A DNA stretch of 64,000 nucleotides from Marsupella aquatica (lineage: Eukaryota > Marchantiophyta). How positions within the stretch are numbered: the first letter of the stretch is position 1; the number at the start of each line of letters is the position of its first letter. The DNA is taken from the NCBI GenBank assembly GCA_973895155.1, contig OZ316895.1:23126001-23190000 (forward strand). Direction: 5' to 3'. The notes beneath the pieces were generated by a model. The model ran no database searches. It was not told the origin of the DNA and worked only from the letters and a program-made list of their open reading frames with translations. Of the stretch, positions 20,574 through 32,640 are shown one piece after another. The position numbers and the translations under genes are program-made.

Positions 20574-23500
20574 ATGGCTACCGTAACGGAGCTTCCTGGC
20601 GGTACGTCCACAGATACAGCACTCCCAACAGGGGATGCAACAGGGCAGGAGAAGAGTGACACCTGGCGGTTTATAGAGCCACAGCAGATAAGGGAAGATC
20701 AAGTCGAAAATGCCGTCAAGTTTCTCTCTCATCCCAAAGTAAAAGGGTCACCTGTGGTTTACCGGCGTTCATTTTTAGAAAGGAAGGGTCTCTCAAGGGA
20801 GGAAATTGATGAAGCTTTCCGCCGTGTCCCAGTAAGTTTTCACTCTTCGTTTATGTTCTCTTCAAGCGTTTGAGAGCTATCCCTCATTTTCATAAATCTA
20901 GTGGGTTCAAGTACGGGTTGTCATTTGCATTCATGAGAATTGGGCGTCTAGTTACCTTTTTGCTTGAAACAAATGATCGCACCTACCGGTTATGAGAGAA
21001 GGACCATCTTGAACTGTGTTATTGGCTCGTCGCAGGATCCTCCTTCAGATGCTTCACCTACTACTGTACCAGCAGCAGGTATTGCTGACCATCTTTCTTT
21101 GTGGGTTGTGTGCACTATTCCTGTGGATACCTCGATGTGCACAATCGTTGAAACTGGTGCATTCTAATCTGATCACACCATCTTATGCCCACTTAATAGG
21201 CGGGTGGATTGCTCTTCCTCAGACTGTCCCGGTTTTGATGACATTCATGAAATCATAGAAGTCTCGACTTACATTTTTCTGAGTTTCAAACAAGAAAGTG
21301 GATAGAGCAAACGATTGGGCAAGATTATTGGGGTAAAGTTTTGGCTAGGTTTGTCCACGGCTAGAAAATGTGTGGAGCATTGACTGTTGAATCAATGCTG
21401 TTCCTCAAGCAGGATCTATAGGAACTGTCAGTCCTCTCGTTCAAGGGGCTCAGACAGCAAAGCCAGTGGCGCAGGTGAACAGTGTGCAACAGGCATCTAA
21501 ACCCCGTAGCTGGGCACAAATGCTTCTTGCTCTAGGTGTCCTTTCAGCAGCAGGGGCTGGGGCAGGAGTTCTCACTAAGGTATGGAAAATTTTAGATCAC
21601 TTAATTGAATTTCGATCACCTCATTAGCTGTAACGCATTAACTAAGATATTCTCTAGTTTAGGGTATATACTGACATTAGCAGCGGATGTTTACTCCTCA
21701 TATGCTGTACTGTTTTACCAACGTCTTACTTCTAGATCACAAAATAGGCTTATGAGACACTGTGTTTCTCATTGACATTTGTGATCAAAGTATTAATGTC
21801 TGCTTTGAAGGGAAGTTAGTTGGCTTCCATATGCATTAATGGGATCCTGGATACCACTTTCTCATTTTGAATTCCGTACAATTCAGTTACAAGACTTCGG
21901 CATTCAAAGAGGATGTGCCTAAACGTAACTGATTTATCCACATTTCAGAAATATTTCATCCCAAAACTTAAAGAATGGATCCTGGACATTGTATCGGGAG
22001 GAAGCTCGCATGGAGAGCCAAAGAAGGCTCCACAACCAACTCCAGCCCAAGAGGCAGCTATGACTGCAGCTGCAGCAGCAGCTGCTGCTGCTACAGCAGC
22101 AACACAAGTGGCTGCAGCAATGCAGGAGATAGCAAAGTCTAAATCTGAAGGTGAGATCTTGTGAAAGTAGATAGTGAATCTTAGAATACGTCTTTCTTCA
22201 GAGTATACTTTGCAACTAATATTTCTGCATTTGTCACAATACTGAAACCGGGACTCAATGTTGATGTCAGTCCAGCCCACCCTAGGCATTTGTGTTGTTT
22301 CAGTCAGACGATCTGGAATTTATGGACATTGCTTACTTGCCAACGCTAGTAATTTGGCTTGAAGCGTATATATGACTGGGTTGATGAATTATCTCATTAA
22401 CGATGGAAATCACAGGGGTGTTTGTATTTAAGTATTTGGCTACAAATTTCCTGGATGAACAGACCGCAGGTCACTGGACAGTATCGTCAGAGCTGTGGAG
22501 GTTCAAACACAAGAGCTGAAGAGTACTTTAGCAGGGATGAAGGATATCGTGCAGAATCTAGAAGTTACGAAATATCAACGCCCTGTTACCAATAGCCTCC
22601 AATCTAACGGAGTTGGTATCGAAGATTCTTTTAAAGGTCAGGGTAAAATCTGTCACGTACCATCGAGTCTCCTATTATTCATAATCGTACAAGAATTTCT
22701 ATCACAAATCAAATTTTGTGGCAAAAAGTTCCCAATGTTTCTAGTTTTCTTTGATATTACTGTAACTCTGTCATTCACTGTGGTGTTTGCCAGCTTAGCC
22801 TTTAATTCATGGATGTTGTGGGAGGTCAATATTGATGGCAAGACAATTGTAATTTTTCAAATTATGGCCAGGGCTGTGAAGGCTTCATGTTAATCACATT
22901 ATCATGCTTTTGACATTTTTTTTCTAACCGTCTAGCCTTTATCGCAATCCTACCTGTGCGAATTTCTAATGACGCTAACTCCCTGTTTATTATATTTCCT
23001 CCTTATCAGGTCAGGCAAATGGTGGGAGGCTCACGTCGGTATCCGAAAGCCGCTCAATTAGTACCAAGGTAGTGTCTTAAACTTTCTATGTATTGGCAGC
23101 CTTGAAAGTGTTTGCTTTCTTCCTGTCACATTTTGACGTTGTGGATGACTTGTTCATAATTTGAAACTGCCTGGCGGTCAGATTCTCTCCATTACTGATC
23201 AATACGCTTCTTCCCAGAAAACTGATCGTTAGCGAGCTGTTCACTTGCAGCAAACAAACTTTGGAGTGGCGCCAGACTCCTCGGCTAGAACCTACAACAG
23301 TGGACATCAAGGTGCTTTCCCTAGTGTGGGTACTTTTTTGAAAGACCCTAACAAACACTTGGAGGCCTCCTGAAAGTACCATCATTTGGCCATACCTTTC
23401 CTATATTACATCAAAGTTCAAAAAATGGGAGGCTAGTTCGGGATGGCCACTCTCCAACTGATTTGTGAATGTGCAAGGCACTCTGATGTACATACACGGG

Positions 23501-25110
23501 TTCGAGACGTATCTATATACGTCTCATCTTCGTCCTATGTCGTATTATTGTGTGAAGATTTCTAAGCTGCAACGCTGTGCAACAAAGGTTTCGTTATTTT
23601 AATTAGGATGTCTGGAATTGCAGTGAAACCTGTCGTGTCTTCGTCAACCAACGTCGCCATCGACGCACCTCATTCCCAATCATATCTTGATGTATGTGTC
23701 CCTTCAAACGTGACATGTTTCACTGACTTGCTTTAGTCGAAGGCATAGGAGGAAGCCTCACTCTGAAATGTGTTTTCGGTTTTAAATACGTCTGCACTTC
23801 TACAGCTTTCACACATATGTATTTGTTGAAAGTTCAGGTCATAGCTATGCTGGAAAGAGGAGAGAAGCCGCCAGGAATCAGGGTATGTTGTAGCTGACAA
23901 TCTGTGCATGAATTATTCAGTCAGGTTATCTTGTGCTCCATTGCGAAGTAGGCATCATGACTGAATGGAAAGTCGCGCAGACTTGTTTCAAACTAATGTT
24001 TATTAATTAGTGTTTCGTAAGGGCCCTCGTTCAACTTTCTCTTGTTTATAAATGCATATGTGCTTTGCAGGAGGTAAATGATAAGCCCCCAAATCCGAAT
24101 CAGCAGCCCTCAAATCCTAGACTTCAGCCAAGATTGAAGGTAAGGCTCGAACATTTCATGATTTCAGCAGTATCTAAGACGACTCGGTGCATCTCATCTC
24201 CATTGAGCTGCATCTCTGAAGCTCGTACTATGTTCTCCAGTTGTCTAATCGCGAAATGGTCTTCCGGTGTGATTACATGCCTTTAAGCTGTCCTTTGGTT
24301 GAAAAGACTCATTTAATCTGATGCTTTCTCTGTGATTACTTTCGTTCGAGGCCTCTATCTCTTTCTATTTTATTTCTTCTTGAAAATATCTTATTGTGCG
24401 CTTGAAGCTGGTTGACGTCTGCAATCTAGGTCATAAACAACTCATACATATCTTTTCACATTTTGTGGATTCCTTGCATGCAGCCATGGGAGAAGGCTGC
24501 ACTTGAGTCCCAGTCAAGTTATCCTGGTGCTGGTGCTGGTGACGAAACCATACAATCTGTTCGGCACAATGAAAGTTGGCCTACAATAAACACTGATTTG
24601 ACAATCGGTTCAGGCACATCAAGTTCCTCAGAACCATGGTGGCGCAAGAAAGGTGACACAGATGCTAGCCTTAGTTCAAGTTCAGTGAAGATAACAGAGG
24701 TTGTGGCCACAGAGGTGGACATTGGAGCCGTACAAGTTGTTGGTCAAGCTAGCAGCTCTTCATCCTCGTTGCAAATTGGTGGAGGACGGGCTAGTTGGGT
24801 GCCACCTGCTGTGCCGTTGCCAGTTTACCCAGGTGCGGAGGAAGCTATTAGGCGTCCGAAACCTGCAGCAGGAGGAATGCCCATTCGAGTACCGGGTGGA
24901 GCTGAAAGTGTGTCAGCTGCAGGTGCATCTAGCTCTATCCAGAGGGACGGAAGCCCTGCTCAAGCAGATTCTATCCAGTCAAATAGTGAAGTTCCTGAGC
25001 AGCGGGACGAAGTTCCAGATGAGCAAGAACCAGAGTACCTGGATAGGAGTTTGGTAGATTCCAATCGCACATTTAAGGACGTGGTTGCGGAGGAAGGGGA
25101 TCACCAGTAA
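20574..25110 (+). CDS. PEX14, peroxisomal membrane docking peroxin
   Basis: PEX14 is a peroxisomal membrane protein that docks cargo-loaded PEX5 receptor for matrix protein import. Eleven coding exons join in frame: 20574-20831, 21036-21078, 21413-21579, 21949-22150, 22463-22636, 23010-23068, 23251-23311, 23624-23691, 23838-23882, 24071-24139, 24484-25110. The product is 590 aa, close to other plant PEX14 proteins. The N-terminal PEX5/PEX19-binding domain spans about residues 40-86, with VENAVKFLSHPKVKGSPVV and RRSFLERKGLSREEIDEAF. A hydrophobic segment rich in G and A follows at about 135-154, then KYFIPKLKEWI, a poly-alanine run and a coiled coil around SLDSIVRAVEVQTQELKSTL. The plant signature MLERGEKPPGIR joined to EVNDKPPNPNQQ spans exons 9-10, and SWVPPAVPLPVYPGAEEAI lies in exon 11. 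The intron 5 donor (AAAG|GTCAGG) is weak. A partial inverted copy lies at 12186-14323. Confidence 0.96.
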
Positions 25111-26007
25111 GAATTTTTTTAGTCTTACTTTGTAGAGATGAGTGCGGTGTGCTAAAAGGCTATATTTTGTTTAGAGCCTAGTGTGTACTCTCTGAAGTGG
25201 ACAATGCAAGTGTGCATGCTGCCCCTAGGTATGCTGTAAAAGCTGGATTCAAACTGGTAACTAAATACTGTACATTTGTTTTCTGTCCAGAGTACTTGTG
25301 GAGTTTGTATGGTGATGATGTGTGGAACGCAAATATGCAGAGTCACCTTCAAAAAGCTATCGCCACCTTAAAATAATTCCAAAGGATGTACCAAAAAGAT
25401 GGATTTTGTGACAGTATTGAAGTATTCGAATGCTGTTAACTAACAATTGAGAAGTGCACATCTACGTCGGATTCAACTTCAACATTGAAAAGAACGTACA
25501 ATTTAAGGATATTGCCCGAAGAATTGAGTCTCAAGGTCTTTGGGAAGCACATGATTACTTTCGGGATTTTGTTGGTGAAGATTCGGTAGGAAGTTTGACC
25601 TTGATTGATATTTACGTCTTTCCTTTTTTGTGGGGTGGAAAGAAGGATGTCCTATCACCTGTTTTCCTTTGCATATCGATTGGTGAACTAAAAGGTGCCA
25701 TCAACTGTGGATGAGTCAGCTCTACTCTCAGTCAGGCTTTTGACGATATTGTATAATTGTGGTGAAAACGTGTGACGGGATGTAATATCGTATGGAGACT
25801 CAACTTGAACAGTTCATCAAATCATTGATGATAGCTTGACTTGCCCGAGACCAAAATTAGTTTACAAGGATAGTAGTCACAAAACACATCACTACGTATG
25901 CATCCTATATTCTGACAAACAAAAAGGTGTGCAAGCAGTTAGTAGGAGCTCCAGCTCTGCGGTCACTAAACATCTGTGGTGCAAGGATGTACATAACTTA
26001 ACTACCA
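25111..26007. other. PEX14 3' flank, no supported gene
   Basis: This stretch holds the expected 3' UTR and downstream DNA of PEX14. The 86-codon frame at 25454-25714 lacks family features and is not supported. Confidence 0.5.
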
Positions 26008-26193
26008 AGCCTTTAGCCCCCATAGAATCAACCTAAACCTTGGCAAGTGGTGTTATTCAAAATTTAGCATTCAAGAAAGAAGAAAGATGAGTTTGTACAC
26101 GCCTTTTAGCCCCCATAGAATCAACCTAAACCTTGGCAAGTGGTGTTATTCAAAATTTAGCATTCAAGAAAGAAGAAAGATGAGTTTGTACAC
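26008..26193. repeat. 93-bp perfect tandem duplication
   Basis: Two adjacent units each contain CATAGAATCAACCTAAACC (at 26021 and 26114) and end GAGTTTGTACAC (at 26100 and 26193). They are almost identical, so the duplication is recent. A diverged single unit occurs near 27430, showing that this is the 3' flank of the coiled-coil family copies. Confidence 0.9.
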
Positions 26194-26209
26194 GGCTCTA
26201 GAACACAAC

Positions 26210-27350
26210 AATAATTGTGCAAGATTCATCTCCATTTCATCACCTTCACTAACTCACCTAAGGAGCGCAAGCCAATTGCGTTGGCAACACAGACTTCATG
26301 ATAATTATCTGGCACCTGTTTGTGCAGAACATTCAAACTTAACCTTTGCACCTCTAGCCTTAGATTCCCACATTCTTCTAATGTATGAGGAAAGTACGAA
26401 ATCAATAACTATCCCTATGCCAATTTCTGCACCATCACCCTCACTCACAAGAGGATGGAGACGATCAGCTGGTGCATCAACGTTGGAGTGGAATGCACGC
26501 ATGACATTGCTGGTCAACATGGCAACTGAATGTTGCTCCATTGTGGTCAGCCTTTGCTCGATGGCATTTAGTCGTCCAGACTCCATTATGGTCAGCCTTT
26601 GCTCAATGACAGTCAGTCTTCCAGACAACGTTTCATCCATCCTCCCAATTGCTAGGAGGATGACATCAATTGGGGCTCTATCTGCATGTAGGTGGTCCTT
26701 GACAATGACAACCCAGTTCTTTGAGCTCATTGTTGCCCGCTCCATGTCACCTGCCACGAACTCTGCAGCATCATCAACTTTGGGTTGCTAGCTCTCTCTA
26801 GTGGAGGAGGTTCTGGGGCTCGGCCATTGCCTGATTATACCTCAACCACAAGGAGAAGGTGTCTACTAGCTTATAGTGTGCCAGTCGTGTGCTCGAATCA
26901 CAACGTACTCACATGCATAAAAGTCAGTACTTCTCAGTGCTCGACTTGATCAGGAATCCTTGGAAGTCCTATGAGAAATCACCTACAACTGTAACCCATG
27001 AATAACGAATAGTAGCTGGAAACTAAGGTAGAGTCTCACCACAATAGAGTTTCTACCTCTAGTTAGGTGCGTTGTACAAAACCCTGAACGCCTCAACAAA
27101 ACCTACAAATATTTGAATTCTACAAGCCCCCTCCATCAAACCCCCTACTCTCCGGAAAACATCTGAATTCCAACGCTTCTAAAGAGTTAGCTCTCCAGAT
27201 GGATTATAAAAATAGGGAAGGAAGATTCTAACTCCAAACAGGAAACAAATTCTAGTAGTAGAGCGAGAGAGAGACAGAGTTGCTACCTCCATGCAACTCA
27301 CGTGCACAAACTTCTACATCAACAAGATCTACAAGATCAAAAAGGTGTGC
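26210..27350 (-). pseudogene. Copy B of the coiled-coil repeat family
   Basis: The minus strand at 26757-26305 keeps a 150-codon frame with SSKNWVVIVKDHLHADRAP, an internally duplicated coiled-coil unit (SGRLNAIEQRLT) and VDAPADRLHPLVSEGDGAEI. The FPQTLAECRNL block seen in copy A is recognisable downstream only in another frame. The first ATG of the unit (MAEPQ, near 26825) runs into a stop after nine codons, so the frame is broken relative to copy A. The upstream 26860-27350 matches the leader of copy E and, inverted, the 5' region at 33.2 kb (GCCCCCTCCATCAAA and GAGTTAGCTCTCCA). Confidence 0.7.
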
Positions 27351-27599
27351 AAGCTATGGGAGCTCCCGCTCCGGTGTCATGGAATATCTGTGATGCAAGG
27401 ATGTAAGTTTATGTAATTATCAAGCTGTGTAGCCCCCATAGAATCAACCTAAACCTTGGTAGATAGTGTTATTTTGAAATTTAGCCTTCAAGAAAAAAAA
27501 TGACAGGTTTGGACAATACTTCACATCATAGTGCTAATTCAAAATTTAGCCTTCAAGAAAGACAAAAGACAAATGTTTGGACTCTGCTTCAAACCACAC

Positions 27600-28120
27600 C
27601 TATAGTTCAGTATGCAAGACTCATCTCCATTCTATTGCATTCACTAACCTGAGGAGCAAAGGCCAATTGCGTTGACAACATAGGCTTCTAGATAATTGTT
27701 TGACATCTGATCGTGCTGAACATACAGCGCACTCAAGATTAATCTTCTCACCTCTGGCCCAAAATTCCTACATTCTACTAATGTCCAAGAAAATCCAAAA
27801 TGAGTGCCCCTATATGAATTTCTGCACCATCAACCTCACCAGAGAAGATTGTCTGGTGCATCAGCTTTGGAATTAAATGCTTGCACAACGTTGATTGTCA
27901 GAATGACAATTGAATGTTGTTCCAATGCTGTCAGCCTTCCAGCCAATCATACGTGATCAACATTTCTCCAATGACATTTCATTTTCCAGACAATCTTTCA
28001 TCCATTGTCCCAATCGCTAGGAGAATGACATCAAGTGAGAATCTATCTGCATTTAGGTGGTCCTTTACTGTAACTGCAACTTAGTACTCGATTGCACGAA
28101 AGGCAACGCTTCTCAATGCT
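27600..28120 (-). pseudogene. Copy C of the coiled-coil repeat family, degenerate
   Basis: The family is recognisable at the DNA level (CAATTGCGTTGACAACATAGG, GGTGCATCAGCTTTGGA, GACAATCTTTCATCCATTG), but no frame longer than a few dozen codons survives and the head is missing. It lies between copies B and D in the same orientation. Confidence 0.65.
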
Positions 28121-28129
28121 TGAGAGTGC

Positions 28130-28680
28130 ATAAACTGTGCAAGATTCATCTCCATTCCATCACCTTCACTAACTCACCTACGGAGCGCAGGCCAATTACG
28201 TTAGCAACATAGACTTCAAGATAATTATCAGGCACCTGTTCATGCAGAACATTCAATGCATTCAAAATTAACCTTTGCACCTCGATCTGGCCTTAGATTC
28301 CTACATTCTCCTAATGTGTGAGGAAAATACGGAATCGATAACTATTTCTATGCCAATTTCTGCACCATCAACCTCACTCACAAGAGGATGAAGACGATCA
28401 GCTGGTGCATCAACTTTGGAGTTGAATGCACGCATGATATTGCTGGTCGACATGACAACTGAACATTGCTCCATTATGGTCAGCCTTTGCTCAATGGCAT
28501 TTAGTCTTCCAGACTCCATTATGGTCAGCCTTTGCTTGATGGCATTTAATCTTCCAGACTCCATTATGGTCAGCCTTTGCTCGATGACATTCAGTCTTCC
28601 AAACAATGTTTCATCCATCCTCCCAATTGCTAGGAGAATGACATCAACTAGGGCTCTATCTGCATGTAGGTGATCAATTC
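28130..28680 (-). pseudogene. Copy D of the coiled-coil repeat family, expanded coil
   Basis: A 105-codon frame (28618-28301) carries three tandem 15-residue coiled-coil units of the form SGRLNAIEQRLTIME, then SKVDAPADRLHPLVSEVDGA. The SSKNWV block and leader are missing: homology ends at about 28675, close to a diverged MITE-like sequence. The copy is partial and probably non-functional. Confidence 0.68.
28471..28605. repeat. 45-bp in-frame minisatellite, three units
   Basis: Units start at 28471, 28516 and 28561, each beginning CCATTATGGTCAGCCTTTGC. The period is exactly 45 bp, so each copy adds 15 residues to the coiled coil on the minus strand. Copy B at about 26578 has about two units; copies A and E have one. 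Confidence 0.92.
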
Positions 28681-28699
28681 TGTATACATCGTGTTTTGA

Positions 28700-28965
28700 A
28701 TGACTCTAATTTATGTGTTTCAAGATATCATGTACGATCCCAAATTATAAAATGCCCTAGTCTATTAAAAATATATTCATAAAAATAATTCTTACTTTGG
28801 GTATTCTATTTCATAAAAGTATACAATAAGGAACATAATCATCTATATTTGTGGTGTTAAATCTTCACATGCATAGAATTTTTTTGTCAAAATAGTTTAA
28901 TTAGAAAAATAACTATTTTGGATCGTATGTGGTTTTCACAAATTTTTATAGTTGATACGTCTATA
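28700..28965. mobile_element. Diverged MITE-like sequence related to the 286-bp family
   Basis: The right end reads TTTTGGATCGTATGTGG and ATTTTTATAGTTGA, matching the layout of the 286-bp MITE end (GATCGCACGTGG, ATTTTTGATAGTCA). The left end has ATCATGTACGATCC as a partial inverse. The length and AT-rich interior also fit. No clean target duplication was found, so this is a probable old family member. Confidence 0.45.
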
Positions 28966-29930
28966 AAAGACAAAGTTTAGCAATCAATATCATTTTATGC
29001 TTTTATCTTGATTTGACCATCTACTTATTGATATCTTATGCTTTCAGTATCATATATAAATAAATAAATACATATATGTATATTTGTTTGCAAAATCAAT
29101 TACTAGCCTAGCTAAAATAAAATAATATCATTCCTTGTTTTAAACAATATATTTCTTCTCTAGCTAGGAAATTTTATTTATGATGATTTTTTGTCCAAAC
29201 CATTATTTAAGGCCTGTTTATGAATTTTGACCAGTTTGTCAATATGTTGATTGAACTTGACTCAAAATTTTCTTATAGAGATGATATCATATGAGAAGTA
29301 GCCTAAAATTCTTTCTGTATATTTTTTTTGATGAATTATACATAAGAAGAGTGTAGGTTAGTACTATTTGATACTTGGAAATGCTTGGTCCGGGGGTTAA
29401 ACTTACTTAGTCAGTGTTTGTTTTTCAATACCAAGTGCAACCCTCACTTGATTAAAATACCTTATTTTAAGAAAGATTATTTCAAAAAATATTTCTCCTT
29501 GAAAGTTAAATATACTATTTTACTTTGAACATGAAGAATATAAAATAAACATGTCGTCTATTTTTTTGTTAGTCTTTAATCTCAAAAAGACTTTTTTATA
29601 AGACAATAAAACTTGTAGGAGTCTTGATTATGCAACTAGTTGGAAGTCAGACTCTTCTTCAAGATGATTGTCTTATTGAAAATATTCATGGACTATATAA
29701 TGACTCAAGTTCTTACAACTATTATTGACAGTGCTAATTATATTCTCCTACAATGTCATGATCTCTATCCCTTAATTTTTTTACTCATCTCTGCTCTCCT
29801 TCACCGAGCTCTTTCACTAAACTAAGGAACAAATTTCAATTGCATTTGCACCAATTTTTTAATAATTTAGCCTTTACGAAAGAAGAAAGATAAGGATTTG
29901 AACAGTCTTCTAGACCACTATTTTGGAATT
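28966..29930. other. AT-rich intergenic DNA, no supported gene
   Basis: Strongly AT-rich sequence with many homopolymer and ATA runs. No coding frame, repeat array or element ends were recognised. Confidence 0.5.
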
Positions 29931-29935
29931 TAGTG

Positions 29936-30010
29936 TTGCAGAGTTGTTGTTGTGGTTTGGAGGAGTGTACAAACCATTCGGTGAAGGAAACCACAACAAC
30001 AACTCTGCAA
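29936..30010. repeat. Perfect 23-bp inverted repeat with 29-bp loop
   Basis: The arms are 29936-29958 (starts TTGCAGAGTTGTTG) and 29988-30010 (ends CAACAACTCTGCAA) and are exact reverse complements. The right arm is part of family copy E and the left is its inverted duplicate. Transcribed, it would form a stable stem. Confidence 0.92.
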
Positions 30011-31350
30011 GACTCAACTCTATTCCATCACCTTCACTAACCTGAGGAGCATAGGCCAATTGCATTGGCAACATGAACTTCAATTAAGATCATTATCTAC
30101 TACCTGATTGTGCTGAACATTCAGTGCAATCAAGATTTTTTTTTGCACCTCTAGCCTCAATTTCCTCGATCCTACTAATGTCTAAGGAAAATAAGGAATG
30201 AGTGCCCCTTTGCAAATTTTTGTGCTATCAGCCTCACTCACAAGAGGATTGAGAAGATCACTCGGTGCATCAACTTTGGAGTTAAATGCACGCATGTTGT
30301 CTGTTAAAATGATATATGAACGTTGCTCCATTGCTGTATGCCTCTTGCCAATCGTTGTACTTAGGGTTTTCTCGATGGTGTTCAATATTCTAGACAACCT
30401 TTCATCCATTGTCCCAATTGCTAAGAGAATGGCATCAAGTGGAAATCTATCTGTTGCATGTAGGTGGTCCCTAACAACGGCAACCCAGTTCTTTGAGCTC
30501 AACGTTGCCCGCTCCACATCATTTGTCACAAGCTTTATAGCAACATCCACTCTGGCTGTGCTAGGTCTCTATAGTGGAGGCTCAACGGCTGCATCAACTG
30601 CTCCACAAGGAGGTTCTCGGGCTGCATCATTTGCTCCACGTTGGGTTTGGCCATTGCCTGGTTACATCTCAGCCACATTCAAAGAGACGGTGTGTACTAG
30701 CTTACAATATGCCAATTATGTGCTTGAGTCATAACGTACTCACTTGCATAAAAAGTAGCACTTCTCAATGCTCGACAATGCTTGACTTAATCAGGAATCC
30801 TTGGAATACCTGTGAGGAATCAGCTACAAATGTACCATGAATGACGGATAGCAACTAGAAACTAACTTAGGCAGAGTCTTGTCACAATAAAAATATCTAG
30901 ATTGAGTTACGTATGTTATACCAAACCCTAAACTCCTCAGAAAAAAATTGAGCTCTACTTGCCCCCTCCATCAAAACCCGTGCTCCCCATAAACATCTGA
31001 ATTCCAATGCTTTTGACGAGTTAGCTCTCCAGTTGGATCATCAGGGGAAAAGTAACGCACGAAAGAAGAATCAAACACTTCAAAAACAAATTCCAATAGA
31101 GCAAGAGCAAGAGAGAGTAAGTTGCCTACCAGTATGCATCTCACATGCACAAACTTTCTGCGTCAACAAGATCTACTGTTGATGCCTACCTCACTCTCCT
31201 CTAAGTCCTATCTCGGACATTTGAATCAACGCTGGGACACAAAAGTATTGTGAATCAATACATAAGACAACTTGTCGCAACACCACAGGACCAAGCAAAA
31301 AACTAATTAAATAGGGTTCCTTGCTACTTACCTCTGCTCTCGTCTGATAA
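30010..31350 (-). pseudogene. Copy E of the coiled-coil repeat family, with leader
   Basis: The minus strand at 30550-30182 keeps a 122-codon frame with RATLSSKNWVAVVRDHL, MDERLSRILNTIE and SKVDAPSDLLNPLVSEAD. An upstream ATG near 30650 (MAKPNVEQMMQPENL) is in a different frame, so the copy is broken. The leader 30690-31350 ends in GCAGAGGTAAGTAGCAAGGA when read inverted, matching the splice-donor region at 32742, and contains GATCTTGTTGACGCAGAA shared with copy A. It preserves the uninterrupted site of the transposon insertion in copy A. Confidence 0.72.
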
Positions 31351-31359
31351 ATGCATGTG

Positions 31360-32640
31360 TATACTTATAGACAAGAACACACTTGTGTAATTGTTGCTAT
31401 TTTGTTGTTTAGTGAGAGTTGACTTGCACTTATGCAAACTGCATTTTTGGGTGCATTTACAAAGAAAACCCTTATACTATGAGGGATGACATTATTGGCC
31501 TCCACTAATCCGTGGTGCACTTATGCACATTTCACTGTACTTTCCTCTTCCTCTCCCCTACCCACCATGCTTCCTTATATACCATAGTGCCAAAGAATTA
31601 AAATGTCAAACTGGGAGAGAGGATCCCAAAGGAACAAATGAACTTTGAAGTACCTTGTCCCTAAATGTTCTAATTTATAAAAATACCATTACTTTATCTA
31701 CAAATAAGCTATGGTTTTTGTATATGGTTTCCCTGGTCACATGAATACAGTTGCCATCCATACACAAAACCGTGGCGTATTTGTAAGGAGAAAAACAATT
31801 GTGGCAATCTTGTTAATAAGAGGCCCTAAAGATTTGACAATATTGTTAATTGGAGCCACTGAATCATTAGGTGCAAGATTTAGGAACAAAAACTCCAAAA
31901 GACAAGGATCCCAAAGACCCAAGTAAGGGGGGGGGGGAAGGAAAGAACATAAGGGGGCCATGCTGAGTTCTATAAGGTGATGAAGGCAAAACGCCAGAGC
32001 AGAGACAAGTTGATGGAGTAGGGGAACTGTGGAACCCAATTTGGTGGGTATCAATAATTGCACATCAAAATATGACATATATGGTGTAAGATATCTCTCT
32101 ATACTATGATAAATTTCATTATTTTTCTTTAAAGATGTATGCACATCTACAACTATAATAAGAGATCCCGTCTTTTTTAGTTCTTTGTTCCAATACAAAA
32201 AAGCTCCTGAGCAGGAAAGATCCACAACTGTTGGATTTGATTAACTGTAGATCCACAACCGTTGGATTTGATTAACTCGATTTGATTAACTGTAGATCCA
32301 CAACCGTTGGATTTGATTAAGTCTTTTCCCTGATCATTGATGAGTAAATGTGCACCCTGGCACATATGTGCTTCCTGGCACATATGTGCTTCTCACTGTC
32401 CCATATTAAATGCCTTAGCTAGACTCCCTATGGGCCAGTCCTCCTTGTCCTTGCAGAGTGCAACCCACTGGCATAGGGCTCCTTTATTAATATTATCACA
32501 TGACAAACCTACAGTAGTTATTTTCTTTAAAAGAATATATGCACACCTATATTACCACATTTGGATGTGTGCAATTTGGTCATTTCGTCCGGACGCAACG
32601 AGGGGCACGAAGCCTGGAGACTAGCTTAGAACAGAGTACA
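31360..32640. other. Intergenic with short tandem repeats
   Basis: No supported gene. Three copies of GATCCACAACCGTTGGATTTG variants lie at about 32218-32320, two of GGCACATATGTGCTTC at about 32358-32392, and a run of ten G at about 31927. Confidence 0.5.
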
